From assembly GCF_000255135.1 (NCBI RefSeq), contig NC_016751.1:992001-1056000 (forward strand): 64,000 bases of DNA. Direction: 5' to 3'. Positions 27,164-36,264 of the stretch are shown here, in pieces. The notes beneath the pieces are model-generated. The model saw nothing but the letters and a program-made list of their open reading frames with translations. It had not been told where the DNA came from and did no database searches. The position numbers and the translations under genes are program-made. The DNA is from Marinitoga piezophila KA3 (lineage in GTDB: Bacteria > Thermotogota > Thermotogae > Petrotogales > Petrotogaceae). Position 1 is the first letter of the stretch. Every line of letters starts with the position of its first letter.

Positions 27164-27859
27164 TCAAAGATTTAAAATTTTCTTGACATGCCTTAAATAT
27201 GTTTTACCTATTGGTAATATTTTTTTATTTTTCAATTCCAGAGAAGATAGTTCTTTTATATATTTTTCTATATAATCAAGATTCACAATATACGATTTAT
27301 GAATCCTTACAAAATTTTTTGGCAAATTTTTTGATAGTTCTGAAAATTTTCTAAAATGCTTAAGTATATATTCATTATCAAATGTAAATACATGTATGGT
27401 TTTGTCAAAAAATTCAAAATAATATATATCTTTAAAATCAAGAAATATTATTTCTTTTTCATCTTCAACAGCCAATTTTGTAGTTTTGTTTTCTGTGTTG
27501 GTAAATAATTGTTTTATTCTATTTATTGTCTCAATAAAACGTTCTTCTGAGACAGGCTTTGTTATATAGTCAAGAGCATTAACCTCAAATGCATCTACAG
27601 CATATTCCGAATATGCTGTTACAAAAACTATTTTATGCTGATTTAAGTATTTCGCTGCCTTTATTCCGTTCATTTTTGGAAGTTCTATGTCTAAAAATAT
27701 AACGTGAATTTCATTATTCTTTGATTTTTTCATAAACTCTTCAATGCTTTCATAACAACCAACAATATTAAAATCACTCATTTCATGTATTAAATCCTTT
27801 AATGATTCCCTTGCGTAATATTCATCATCTATTATAGCCACATTAATCAATTGTCTCAC
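27164..27859 (-). CDS. btsR: LytTR-type response regulator, BtsR-like
   Basis: Two-domain regulator, 231 aa: receiver domain with phosphoacceptor Asp57 in FLDIELPKMNG, and LytTR DNA-binding domain with the typical FVRIHKSYIVNLDYIEKY and LPIGKTYL. In E. coli BtsR activates the CstA-type pyruvate transporter btsT; here the neighbouring cstA is the obvious target. It overlaps the sensor kinase gene by 17 bases. No binding-site repeat was identified by eye upstream of cstA. Confidence 0.9.
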   Translation of the reverse strand: MRQLINVAIIDDEYYARESLKDLIHEMSDFNIVGCYESIEEFMKKSKNNEIHVIFLDIELPKMNGIKAAKYLNQHKIVFVTAYSEYAVDAFEVNALDYITKPVSEERFIETINRIKQLFTNTENKTTKLAVEDEKEIIFLDFKDIYYFEFFDKTIHVFTFDNEYILKHFRKFSELSKNLPKNFVRIHKSYIVNLDYIEKYIKELSSLELKNKKILPIGKTYLRHVKKILNL

Positions 27860-29507
27860 CTACTTTTTTAGGTATCTTTATTTCCACAGTAGTCCCACCA
27901 AACAATCCACTTTTTATTGAGAAATTATAATCATCATTATACAGGGATTTTAGTCTATTTTCTATTAATGTCAACCCCTTACCCTTTTTTCTCGAATTCA
28001 ACATTCCCTTTCCATCATCTTCCACATAAATATAAAAACTATTTTCTTTTTCTAAAAATCGTATATTTATGTTTAGAATAGTATCCTTCATTCCATGTTT
28101 TATTGAGTTTTCTACAATAGGTTGAAGTATAAAAGGTGGAACAAGTATTTCACTGTATTTTTCATAATCTTCAACATTATAATTTATTTTATCCTTAAAT
28201 CTTAATTTCATTAATGAAAGATAATTTTTAGTAAATGTCAATTCCTTATTAAGAGTAACATACGTGCTATTTTCATATAAAGTATATCTCAAAAGTTCTG
28301 ACAAATCGTCTATAAATTTATTTACCTTTTCAGGTTCTTTCTTTGAAATATATTTTATAGCATTTAATGTGTTAAATAAGAAATGTGGACTTAAATTCGC
28401 CATTAATTCTCGCAATTTCTCCTCTGTTGCCATTTTTAATTCTTCATTGATTTTGGCAGTTGATATTATTAATGAAAGTGTCTGTGCCAGTTTTTTACCA
28501 AAGACTATATCTGAATTTTTTATTGTATTATTTCTGGAATAATACAGCTTCAATGTCCCTATTAGTTTCCCTTCTACATTTTCAAGAGGAACTATAATCG
28601 CCGAATATAACGGACAATTAGGATATGGGCAATTAATTCCCTTTTTCCCAACTATCTTTAATCCCTGACCGCTTTTTATTACTTTTTTTGTAGCCTCTGT
28701 CTTTATTGGTATTCCAGAATAATGATGGTCATCACCTATCCCAACATGAGCTAATATTTTCTTTTTATCTGTTAATGCAACAGCTTCAAAAGAAGTATTA
28801 TCAAGTATTGTCTTTGCAATCTCTCTTGCGCTTCGTTCAGTGAATCCGTCTTTTATTGTATTCAAAGACCTTTCCATTATTACAAAAATTGAGTTTATAG
28901 CATTTTCCGTTGTATATTCCAGCTTTTCTTCCATATTAATTATCATGAAATTAAGGAATGAAACACCTAAAGCATTTGTGATAACCATTGGGAATAATAT
29001 ATTAAAGGTTATATTATAAGCTACCTCGAAAGGTTTTACCATTAATAACACATAGGTTAAATGTATAATCTCTATTACCGCTGTATAAAACAAAGTTCTA
29101 AAAAAGGTAAAATGTTTTCTTCCATAATATTGAGATATAAAACCACTAATTAAACCTGCTGATATTGTTCCAAAAAAACATGGAACAGCGGTAATTCCGC
29201 CTAAAAACAATCTAAACGTCGCTGCAATTATGCCAGCTACCAATCCTCCTGGCATTCCACCAATCATTCCAGAAAGAATAACGCCTATATCTCTATAATT
29301 TACAATTGCACCATTATACGGAATTCCAAAAATTGTTCCAAGAATCCCTAAAAATCCTCCAATTATTCCAAGAATAAGCTTATTTTTGACAACAAGAGTA
29401 TTGCCAAAAATCTTTTTTATAAAATATGTCTGCATTATAATATAGGTAATAACAAGAATAAGTGAAACCCTTTCAAGCAATAAAAAACTTATGCTATCCT
29501 TCAACAT
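27843..29507 (-). CDS. btsS: LytS-family sensor histidine kinase, BtsS-like
   Basis: Membrane sensor kinase, 554 aa. About six hydrophobic segments lie in residues 8-190 with GGMPGGLVAGIIAATFRL, the hallmark of the 5TMR-LYT sensor domain. A GAF-like domain follows (about 215-350, with CPYPNCPL), then the His kinase core with PHFLFNTLNAI (His375) and an ATPase domain with ENSIKHG, DDGKGM and GKGLTLIENRL. LytS/BtsS members sense small metabolites or membrane state; BtsS senses pyruvate. Its start overlaps the stop of the small upstream gene. Confidence 0.92.
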   Translation of the reverse strand: MLKDSISFLLLERVSLILVITYIIMQTYFIKKIFGNTLVVKNKLILGIIGGFLGILGTIFGIPYNGAIVNYRDIGVILSGMIGGMPGGLVAGIIAATFRLFLGGITAVPCFFGTISAGLISGFISQYYGRKHFTFFRTLFYTAVIEIIHLTYVLLMVKPFEVAYNITFNILFPMVITNALGVSFLNFMIINMEEKLEYTTENAINSIFVIMERSLNTIKDGFTERSAREIAKTILDNTSFEAVALTDKKKILAHVGIGDDHHYSGIPIKTEATKKVIKSGQGLKIVGKKGINCPYPNCPLYSAIIVPLENVEGKLIGTLKLYYSRNNTIKNSDIVFGKKLAQTLSLIISTAKINEELKMATEEKLRELMANLSPHFLFNTLNAIKYISKKEPEKVNKFIDDLSELLRYTLYENSTYVTLNKELTFTKNYLSLMKLRFKDKINYNVEDYEKYSEILVPPFILQPIVENSIKHGMKDTILNINIRFLEKENSFYIYVEDDGKGMLNSRKKGKGLTLIENRLKSLYNDDYNFSIKSGLFGGTTVEIKIPKKVGETID

Positions 29508-29776
29508 GGATCCCTCATCATTGCTCTATCTCCAAAATCTCCAAGATCTTTAATTTCTGAATCAGTAAGTTCTTTGTTTTTTCTTTTAGCTTCTTTATAA
29601 AAATTCAATGTTTCAATGATTTCTACAAAATCCATTTCATCAAGCATTTCTTTTGCCTTCCCCTGAGGCGCCTTTGATACAAATACATAAATTTTTTCAT
29701 ACTTATCTTTTATCTTATTTATACTTCTAACGTCTATAACTCCTATACCAAAACCATATAACACTAAGCTCTTCAA
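29501..29776 (-). CDS. Small protein coupled to the sensor kinase, unknown
   Basis: Not recognised. A 91-aa protein with a hydrophobic start (MKSLVLYGFGIGVIDV), a strand-helix pattern (KYEKIYVFVSKAPQGKAKEMLDEMDFVEIIETL) and a charged C-terminus ending MMRDPC. The start is a TTG behind GAGGGGGG. Its stop overlaps the ATG of the kinase gene by four to seven bases, so the two are translated together and it opens the cstA-regulator operon. It could be a regulatory partner of the kinase. A sequence search would show whether it always travels with LytS genes. Confidence 0.7.
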   Translation of the reverse strand: MKSLVLYGFGIGVIDVRSINKIKDKYEKIYVFVSKAPQGKAKEMLDEMDFVEIIETLNFYKEAKRKNKELTDSEIKDLGDFGDRAMMRDPC

Positions 29777-29819
29777 TGTTATCCCCCCTCAAAATCTTTT
29801 TATTAATTTCATCTATATT

Positions 29820-29849
29820 ATTATACCACTTACAAAACTTTTTATGTAA
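29820..29849 (-). promoter_or_regulatory. Probable promoter of the sensor operon
   Basis: Minus strand TTACAT, 18-base spacer, TATAAT, 44 bases before the TTG start. Confidence 0.5.
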
Positions 29850-29877
29850 TTTTCAATTAACATTAAAAGAGTATAAT
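29850..29877 (+). promoter_or_regulatory. Probable promoter of the 29934 lipoprotein gene
   Basis: TTTTCA, 16-base spacer, TATAAT; divergent from, and next to, the sensor operon promoter. Confidence 0.45.
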
Positions 29878-29933
29878 AATATTGAACAATTTTAAAAATA
29901 TAATCAATACAAAAATTATCAGAGGTGATTTTT

Positions 29934-31403
29934 ATGAAAAAAGTATTATTATTTATTTTTGCTTTAAGCATTCTGTTTTCAGGATGTATTTTTAATAAAG
30001 AAGAAGTTTCACTAAAACCTGTTGCTGAAACACTCGCACCGTTAAGGGAATATATTTCAACTGCTGAAACAATAATTGGTCTTGCTCAGGGGAAAAAAGA
30101 GGATGTTATTCCAGAAAAAACAGTAAATATAGAACATATCCCCGATTTAATTGGCAAAACTCCTGAACAGGTTTATATTGAATACGGAGGTACAGGTTCT
30201 AACACCGTAAGAGTTCCTAATACAGGGTATTTTGATAACTTTTACGGTAAAGATTCTCATATTAGAGCTGCATTTTATATGACTCCTACAACATTAACAG
30301 ATGAAAGTACAGGATATATCTTAGAAGTATATATGGATCCTTATCTTGATCTTTCTGTAAAATATGATTATGAAAAATATAAGGTTGCATTTAATTCCTG
30401 GGAATTCAAATTGAAAAATCTCTTAGAATATAAAACAGTATTATCAGATGGTAGCGTTGTTAATAGAAATATTATTGAACAAAAAGAAGATTGGGATTCT
30501 ACTGTAGGATATGCAATGTTTGAAGCACCTGATATTTTGCAAAATCTAAATGAATATCTATATCCGGATAATATCCCACAACCTGCCACAACAACAGGTA
30601 TAGATTGGTATTCACATACTATTTCTGAAATTGATTCTTTCTGGAATAGAATTACAGCAGAAGAATTTTATACCGAATCTTCAACAGAAATTAATGGAGA
30701 AGATATATTTATGAATTCAGGTATCACATATATCAAAACAGAAAAGGATTTTCTCTGGGATACCGACACAAAAACTGTTGTTAGGTTCAAAACGGTTGGA
30801 AAGGATCAAACAACAAAATCCTTTACAGCAACTGGAAATATAGGCGTAATCTGGTATTCTGCAAGTGATGATGTAACTATAGATGCCACTGGTTCAGAAA
30901 ATAATCTTACGCATTATAAGAAAGTATTTATGGAATGGTGGGATTCACCAGAAAATATAAGCGAAAATAATTTCTCATATAAGGAAATTATTGAATTAGA
31001 AGAAACAGGAGAAAATACTGCAGAATATGAAGGAACTATTAAAAAGTTCTGGAATGGTAATGATACTGGAAATGGATATTATGTCTCTTTGAAAAAGGAT
31101 TCAAATGATAATTATGTCTTTAGTATAGGCTGGCAATGGTTTGAAGCTACAGATAAATCAATTACTAAAGGAGATGCTTCAAGCGAAGATTCCAATATAG
31201 AAAGTTTCCAGATTGTGGATAATGAACTTGTAATAAAACTTAAAAACGGTGGCACATTTAAAGGTCATTTTGCCAATGGCGCATTTGTTGGAACATATGA
31301 ATATAATGGAGAAACTTATAATAATGTAATAATAAGTTCTATTGGAATTGCTTTAAATGATCAAAAATTTAAATTTAACAAAGACGGAAATTTAATCGAA
31401 TAA
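29934..31403 (+). CDS. Lipoprotein of unknown function
   Basis: Not recognised. The ATG at 29934 is preferred to an in-frame GTG at 29925 that lies inside the AGAGGTGA site. The protein has 489 aa with lipobox LFSGC (Cys18) and many Tyr, Trp and acidic residues. Segments such as VRFKTVGKDQTTKSFTATG and the last part (LKNGGTFKGHFANGAFVGTYEYNG, a MORN-like beta turn pattern) suggest a beta-rich extracytoplasmic protein. Single-gene unit ending in a strong bidirectional terminator. Confidence 0.7.
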   Translation: MKKVLLFIFALSILFSGCIFNKEEVSLKPVAETLAPLREYISTAETIIGLAQGKKEDVIPEKTVNIEHIPDLIGKTPEQVYIEYGGTGSNTVRVPNTGYFDNFYGKDSHIRAAFYMTPTTLTDESTGYILEVYMDPYLDLSVKYDYEKYKVAFNSWEFKLKNLLEYKTVLSDGSVVNRNIIEQKEDWDSTVGYAMFEAPDILQNLNEYLYPDNIPQPATTTGIDWYSHTISEIDSFWNRITAEEFYTESSTEINGEDIFMNSGITYIKTEKDFLWDTDTKTVVRFKTVGKDQTTKSFTATGNIGVIWYSASDDVTIDATGSENNLTHYKKVFMEWWDSPENISENNFSYKEIIELEETGENTAEYEGTIKKFWNGNDTGNGYYVSLKKDSNDNYVFSIGWQWFEATDKSITKGDASSEDSNIESFQIVDNELVIKLKNGGTFKGHFANGAFVGTYEYNGETYNNVIISSIGIALNDQKFKFNKDGNLIE

Positions 31404-31411
31404 ACATTATA

Positions 31412-31450
31412 TAAAAATCCCCGATTGATAAATATCAATCGGGGATTTTA
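31412..31450. terminator. Bidirectional terminator before hydA
   Basis: Stem aatccccgattgata / tatcaatcggggatt with T-run; serves the lipoprotein gene on plus and hydA on minus. Confidence 0.9.
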
Positions 31451-33160
31451 TTAATTTCTGGCAACATAATGAGTATGAAGGAGATGATGGGCTATTTCAC
31501 TATTTGGTTCACCTAAAAATTCTTTATACAATTCTTTTACAGCAGGATTTTCGTGTGATTTTCTTAATTTTGAACCATAATCAATTTCATAAATTGCTTC
31601 CATTCTCTTTAATAAAATTTCTTCTGTTGTAGGAATTGGTTGTCCGCCACCACCTATACATCCACCCGGACATGCCATAAATTCTACAAAATGATATTCC
31701 ACTTCGCCATTTTTCATTCTTTCAAGCAATTTTCTTGCTGCACCCAAGGTATTTACAACAGCTACTTTTATAATCTTTCCATTTATTTCAACCTCGGCTT
31801 CTTTTACCATATCCAAACCTCTAACAGCAGTAAAATCAAGCTTTTCAAGCTCTCTTCCTGTTAATATTTCATACGCTGTTCTCAAAGCGGCTTCCATAAC
31901 ACCACCTGATGCGCCGAATATTGCTCCAGCACCTGTTGATATGCCAAATGGATTATCATATTCCTCTTCAGGTAGATTTTTAAAGTCTATTCCTGACTCT
32001 TTTATCATCTTGGCTAATTCTCTTGTCGTCAATACAAAATCTACATCTCCAGCATGTTCTGGTCTGTTCATTTCATATTTTTTCGCTGTACATGGCATTA
32101 TCGATACCACTACTAATTTTTCCTTCGGAATACCCAATTTTTTTGCATAATAATGTTTGGCAACAGCACCAAACATCTGTTGTGGAGATTTTGCTGAAGA
32201 CAGATGAGGAAGATATTCAGGATAATTGTGTTCTATAAACTTAATCCAGCCAGGACTACATGAAGTAAATAACGGAAGCTTTCCCCCTTCTTTAAATCTA
32301 TGTATAAATTCAGTTCCTTCCTCAACAATAGTCAAATCTGCAGTAAAATTAGTATCAAATACCTTATCAAATCCCAACAATCTTAAAGCTGCTACGAGTT
32401 TACCTGTTGAAATTGTTCCAGGCTCCATACCAAATGGTTCTCCTATAGCTACTCTAACTGCGGGTGCAGTTTGAACTATGGTTACTTTTTCCGGATCATT
32501 TAATGCATTCCAAACACCATCTATATGATAAACCTCATGTAATGCACCCGTAGGACAATTCATTACACATTGACCACAATTTGTACAATCTACATTTCCC
32601 ATACCTTCATCCATAAATGTAGTTACTATTGTATTTGGACCTCTATCAGCGAATGTGAAAATATTAACACTTTGTATATTAGAGCAAGCTCTTATACATC
32701 TTCCGCAAACTATACATTTTGTGGGTTCTCTAACAATTGCATAACTGGAATAATCAGAAACAAGGTTTTTCTCAACTGGTGGAATATTAACCTTTGTAAC
32801 TCCTATTTCTTCAGCAATTTCCTTTAATTCACATGATGTAGCTTTTGAACATGTCAAACAATTCAATTCACAACTAATACCATGAGAAGCTATTATCAAC
32901 TGCATTATCGTTCTTCTAACTCTTCTTACCTTTTCAGAATGTGTTTTTATCTTCATCCCTTCAGAAATCTTCACGGCACATGATGGAACTAATGTTTTTG
33001 AACCCTCAACCTCAACAACGCACAATCTACATCCGCCATATGGCTCCATACCTTCTATATAGCACAATGTTGGTATTTTTATATTTGCTTTTTTTACAGC
33101 TTCAAGAATAGTAATTCCTTCTGGCATATCATATTCTCTATTATTTATAGTGATTCTCAT
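31451..33160 (-). CDS. hydA: [FeFe] hydrogenase catalytic subunit HydA
   Basis: Makes or oxidises H2 at the H-cluster, in the cytoplasm. The 569-aa protein has an N-terminal [2Fe-2S] domain (Cys33, 44, 47, 61), a His-Cys3 cluster (H93, then C97, C101, C104 region), two [4Fe-4S] motifs (CIVCGRCIRAC and CTNCGQCVMNC) and the H-cluster motifs: FTSCSPGW (Cys301), IMPCTAKKYE (Cys357) and FMACPGGCIGGGGQP (Cys497, 501). The first motif has Ser where clostridial enzymes have a second Cys. It is shorter than Thermotoga maritima HydA (645 aa), and the C-terminal iron-sulfur extension is not visible. Last gene of hydC-hydB-hydA. Confidence 0.95.
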   Translation of the reverse strand: MRITINNREYDMPEGITILEAVKKANIKIPTLCYIEGMEPYGGCRLCVVEVEGSKTLVPSCAVKISEGMKIKTHSEKVRRVRRTIMQLIIASHGISCELNCLTCSKATSCELKEIAEEIGVTKVNIPPVEKNLVSDYSSYAIVREPTKCIVCGRCIRACSNIQSVNIFTFADRGPNTIVTTFMDEGMGNVDCTNCGQCVMNCPTGALHEVYHIDGVWNALNDPEKVTIVQTAPAVRVAIGEPFGMEPGTISTGKLVAALRLLGFDKVFDTNFTADLTIVEEGTEFIHRFKEGGKLPLFTSCSPGWIKFIEHNYPEYLPHLSSAKSPQQMFGAVAKHYYAKKLGIPKEKLVVVSIMPCTAKKYEMNRPEHAGDVDFVLTTRELAKMIKESGIDFKNLPEEEYDNPFGISTGAGAIFGASGGVMEAALRTAYEILTGRELEKLDFTAVRGLDMVKEAEVEINGKIIKVAVVNTLGAARKLLERMKNGEVEYHFVEFMACPGGCIGGGGQPIPTTEEILLKRMEAIYEIDYGSKLRKSHENPAVKELYKEFLGEPNSEIAHHLLHTHYVARN

Positions 33161-34369
33161 TTAAATCACCTCTTCTTTAAAAAATTTATCAAGAACAGAA
33201 TAGATAAAATTAACTGAAGATTGTCCAAATCCACATCTCGCAGCGAGCATAATAGATTCTTTTAATTCACCTATTATCTTTTTATATTCATCATTATAGC
33301 CATTTCTTTTTAATTTCAATAATATCTCTTTGATATTCCTATTTCCTTCACGGCAGGGGAAACAAGTTCCACATGTCTCTTTTACAAAAAATTCCGATAC
33401 ATTCAGCAATATTTCAATTAAATCATGATTTTTGGATACTACTATCATTCCGCCAGAGCCAATAGAACTTCCAGCTGCTTCGAGATCTTCATAGGTATAT
33501 CTAACATTAATCTCATTATCCTTTAATATTGAAGTAGCTATACCTCCTGGAACTACAAAGTTTAATTCTTCAATAGGTCCTCCTGCTAATTCCACTATTT
33601 CCCTTATTGTACAACTACCAAATTCAATTTCATACACATCTGGAACTTTAACATCTCCATTTATTGATATAAGTTTTGTTCCTCTACTTTTTTCAGTTCC
33701 TAATCTGGCATATACATTATCTTCATATTTCATAATCTCCGCAACTGTTGCTAATGTTTCAACATTATTTACCACAGTTGGTTTTCCAAATAACCCTTCT
33801 TGAACTGGATATGGAGGTTTAATTCTTGAAAATCCTCTTTTACCCTCTATTGAATTTATTAATGATGTTTCGTCACCACAAACATATGCACCTGCACCCT
33901 TTACCAGTTTCAATTCAAAGTCAAATCCGCTTCCCAAAATATCTTTTCCTAATAACCCACTATGATATGCATCTTTAATAGTTTTTTCAAATATTTCTAT
34001 AGCCTTTGAATACTCACCTCTAATATAAATATATCCGTAATTTGCTTTTACAGCATAAGCAGCTATAATGATTCCTTCAAGTACCTTAAATGGCATATTT
34101 TCCAATAAAAATCTGTCTTTAAATGTACCTGGTTCTCCCTCATCAGCATTACAAATTAAAAATTTCACATCATTTTCCTGAGCAAGGGCGTATTGCCATT
34201 TTCTTCCTGTTGGAAATCCTGCTCCACCTCTTCCACGCAACCCAGATTCGGTTATTTTTTTCACAATTTCTTCTGGCATTAATTTCAAAGAGTTTTTCAA
34301 CCCTAAGTATTCATATTCTTCTGGTGTTTTTTTCAAGTCAGTTTTTAAAAAAATCTTTTCTTCTATCAT
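33161..34369 (-). CDS. hydB: Hydrogenase flavoprotein subunit HydB, compact form
   Basis: NuoF-like subunit that binds FMN and NADH. Visible: GRGGAGFPTG (46-55), NADEGEPGTFKDR (74-86), GAGAYVCGDETSL and the [4Fe-4S] motif with Cys333, 336, 339 and 379. At 402 aa it is close to plain NuoF. Thermotoga maritima HydB (about 626 aa) carries in addition an N-terminal thioredoxin-like [2Fe-2S] domain and a C-terminal 2[4Fe-4S] ferredoxin domain; neither is present here. Whether the complex is still electron-bifurcating is therefore open. It abuts hydA directly. Confidence 0.92.
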   Translation of the reverse strand: MIEEKIFLKTDLKKTPEEYEYLGLKNSLKLMPEEIVKKITESGLRGRGGAGFPTGRKWQYALAQENDVKFLICNADEGEPGTFKDRFLLENMPFKVLEGIIIAAYAVKANYGYIYIRGEYSKAIEIFEKTIKDAYHSGLLGKDILGSGFDFELKLVKGAGAYVCGDETSLINSIEGKRGFSRIKPPYPVQEGLFGKPTVVNNVETLATVAEIMKYEDNVYARLGTEKSRGTKLISINGDVKVPDVYEIEFGSCTIREIVELAGGPIEELNFVVPGGIATSILKDNEINVRYTYEDLEAAGSSIGSGGMIVVSKNHDLIEILLNVSEFFVKETCGTCFPCREGNRNIKEILLKLKRNGYNDEYKKIIGELKESIMLAARCGFGQSSVNFIYSVLDKFFKEEVI

Positions 34370-34384
34370 ATATTCTCACCACCT

Positions 34385-34804
34385 TTATATACAGTTTTTT
34401 AATAATGAAACTGCCTGTTGTGGTGTAACTTTGGTATATATTTTGTTGTTTATCATCATTACAGGTCCCTCACCACAATGTCCCAAGCATTCAACAATTT
34501 CAAGTGTAAATTTTCTATCCTTTGTTGTTTCTCCCGAGTCAATCCCTAAATATTCTTTAATCATTTCAACTACATTTTTACTGTTATTTAAATGGCAGGA
34601 TAGACTATTACATACACGAATTATATAACGACCACGTGGTTTAGTGTGAAACATTGAATAAAAAGTTATTACACCATATAATTCAGATTTTGGCATACCT
34701 CTTTTTTTTGCAATTCTGATAATCTGTTCTTCTGGAATATACCCATATGTGTTTTGAATTTCATGCAACTCATCAAGAAGCGGTTTTTCATAGAATTTTT
34801 CCAT
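34385..34804 (-). CDS. hydC: Hydrogenase subunit HydC, NuoE-like
   Basis: Thioredoxin-like [2Fe-2S] subunit, 139 aa. Cluster ligands are Cys65 and Cys70 (VCNSLSC) and Cys106 and Cys110 (ECLGHC), the normal NuoE spacing. The N-terminal helices carry YGYIPEEQIIRIAKK and GVITFYSMF, the interface with the HydB core. First gene of the hyd operon, 15 bases upstream of hydB; the ATG follows a GGGGGTG site. Confidence 0.93.
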   Translation of the reverse strand: MEKFYEKPLLDELHEIQNTYGYIPEEQIIRIAKKRGMPKSELYGVITFYSMFHTKPRGRYIIRVCNSLSCHLNNSKNVVEMIKEYLGIDSGETTKDRKFTLEIVECLGHCGEGPVMMINNKIYTKVTPQQAVSLLKNCI

Positions 34805-34855
34805 GTTTTTTCACCCCCTTAATTCAATATTAGCACTTTATTAAAAAAAATACTA

Positions 34856-34873
34856 TTGTGATTATATTCATTT
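34856..34873 (-). promoter_or_regulatory. Possible Rex-like operator before hydC
   Basis: TTGTGA-6-TCATTT resembles the Rex consensus TTGTGA-6-TCACAA in the left half and in three bases of the right half. It overlaps a minus-strand TATAAT (34861-34866), so it sits where a redox repressor would act. Weak match. Confidence 0.3.
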
Positions 34874-34944
34874 ATTTGCATTGAGAAGTAATAAAAAATA
34901 ATAAAAGTTTAATATTGTGCATTTTTCCACTTATTCTGATTATA

Positions 34945-34971
34945 TTGATGGCAGAAGTTATATGTTATAAT
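34945..34971 (+). promoter_or_regulatory. Probable promoter of the M29 peptidase gene
   Basis: TATAAT at 34966-34971, with TTGATG 15 bases upstream (or TATTGA with 17); 37 bases before the start codon. Confidence 0.5.
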
Positions 34972-35007
34972 AAAAGTAATTTCATATTATAAAGAAAGAG
35001 GTGTATT

Positions 35008-36228
35008 ATGGATAGAAAATTATTGGAAAAATATGCTGAACTTGCTGTGAGGGTTGGCGTAAATATTCAAAAAGGACAGAGATTATTGTTAAGAACCTCT
35101 GTAGACGCTGTTGAATTTTCAAGATTAATCGCTGAAAAGGCTTATGAAGCCGGGGCAAAAGAGGTATATGTTAGATATAGTGATGAATATATAACCTTTT
35201 TAAAATTAAAAAATGCACCTGAAGAAATTATTGAGGAGGTTCACAGTTGGGAAGTTGAAGCAGCAAAATTTTTCTGTGACGAAAAAGGGGCTTTCCTCAG
35301 TGTAATTAGCTCAGATCCAGATCTTTTTAAGGAAATACCTCCAGAAATTATAGGAAAATTCTCCAAAGCAAATCAAATGGCAATGAAAGAGGTATCAAAA
35401 GAAATTATGTCAGGAAAGGTAAGTTGGTCTGTTGTGGCAGTCCCTAATGAAAAATGGGCTAAAAAGGTTTTCCCTGAATCCACAAATCCCGTTGAAGATT
35501 TATGGAATGCTATATTAAAAACTATAAGGGTTAATGAAAATGATGATCCTGTGGAATTATGGAATAAACACATAGAAAATCTTAATAAAAGAACGGAATT
35601 TTTAAATAAAAGACAGTATGAATATTTAAGATACAAAGGGCCAGGAACAGATTTAATGGTTGGAATGCCGGAAAATCATATTTGGGTTGCAGGAACACAA
35701 AAAAATGTAGATGGAACCGTATTTTTACCAAACATTCCAACGGAAGAGGTTTTTAGTGCTCCACATAAAGATAAGATAAATGGATATGTTAGAAACAGCA
35801 AACCTTTAGTTTATGGCGGAAATATTATAGATGGGTTTACAATGGAATTTAAGGACGGAAAAATCGTAAAGGTAACTGCTGAAAAAGGTGAAGACGTATT
35901 AAAACAGGCAATTTCACTTGATGAAGGCGCAAGCTACCTTGGCGAAGTGGCTCTTGTCCCTGTAGATTCACCAATTTATCAACTCAATACTATTTTCTAT
36001 AATACGCTTTTTGATGAAAATGCCGCTTCACACTTTGCATTTGGAAAGGCTTATCCAATATGTATTAAAGATGGAACAAAAATGTCTGAGGAAGAATTAA
36101 AAGAACATGGTTTAAATACCAGTATTACACATGTAGACTTTATGATTGGAAATGAAGAATTAGATGTTTATGGAATAAAAGACGGAAAAGAAGAATTAAT
36201 TATGAAAAATGGAAAATGGGCAATATAA
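35008..36228 (+). CDS. M29-family metallo-aminopeptidase
   Basis: Cytoplasmic aminopeptidase of the thermophilic M29 family (AmpS, aminopeptidase T), which removes N-terminal residues using two metal ions. The 406-aa length is standard. The metal-binding and active-site set is visible in order: NIPTEEVFSAP, LGEVALVP, SHFAFGKAYP and ITHVDFMIG. The opening YAELAVRVGVNIQKGQRLLL is typical of the family. Single gene with promoter in front and a strong terminator behind. Confidence 0.93.
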   Translation: MDRKLLEKYAELAVRVGVNIQKGQRLLLRTSVDAVEFSRLIAEKAYEAGAKEVYVRYSDEYITFLKLKNAPEEIIEEVHSWEVEAAKFFCDEKGAFLSVISSDPDLFKEIPPEIIGKFSKANQMAMKEVSKEIMSGKVSWSVVAVPNEKWAKKVFPESTNPVEDLWNAILKTIRVNENDDPVELWNKHIENLNKRTEFLNKRQYEYLRYKGPGTDLMVGMPENHIWVAGTQKNVDGTVFLPNIPTEEVFSAPHKDKINGYVRNSKPLVYGGNIIDGFTMEFKDGKIVKVTAEKGEDVLKQAISLDEGASYLGEVALVPVDSPIYQLNTIFYNTLFDENAASHFAFGKAYPICIKDGTKMSEEELKEHGLNTSITHVDFMIGNEELDVYGIKDGKEELIMKNGKWAI

Positions 36229-36264
36229 TAAAAATACCCGGAGGTTTTCTCCGGGTATTTTTAT
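36228..36264. terminator. Bidirectional terminator of the peptidase gene and the amino-sugar operon
   Basis: Stem aaaaatacccggag / ctccgggtattttt with T-runs on both strands; overlaps the stop of the SIS gene on the minus strand. Confidence 0.88.
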
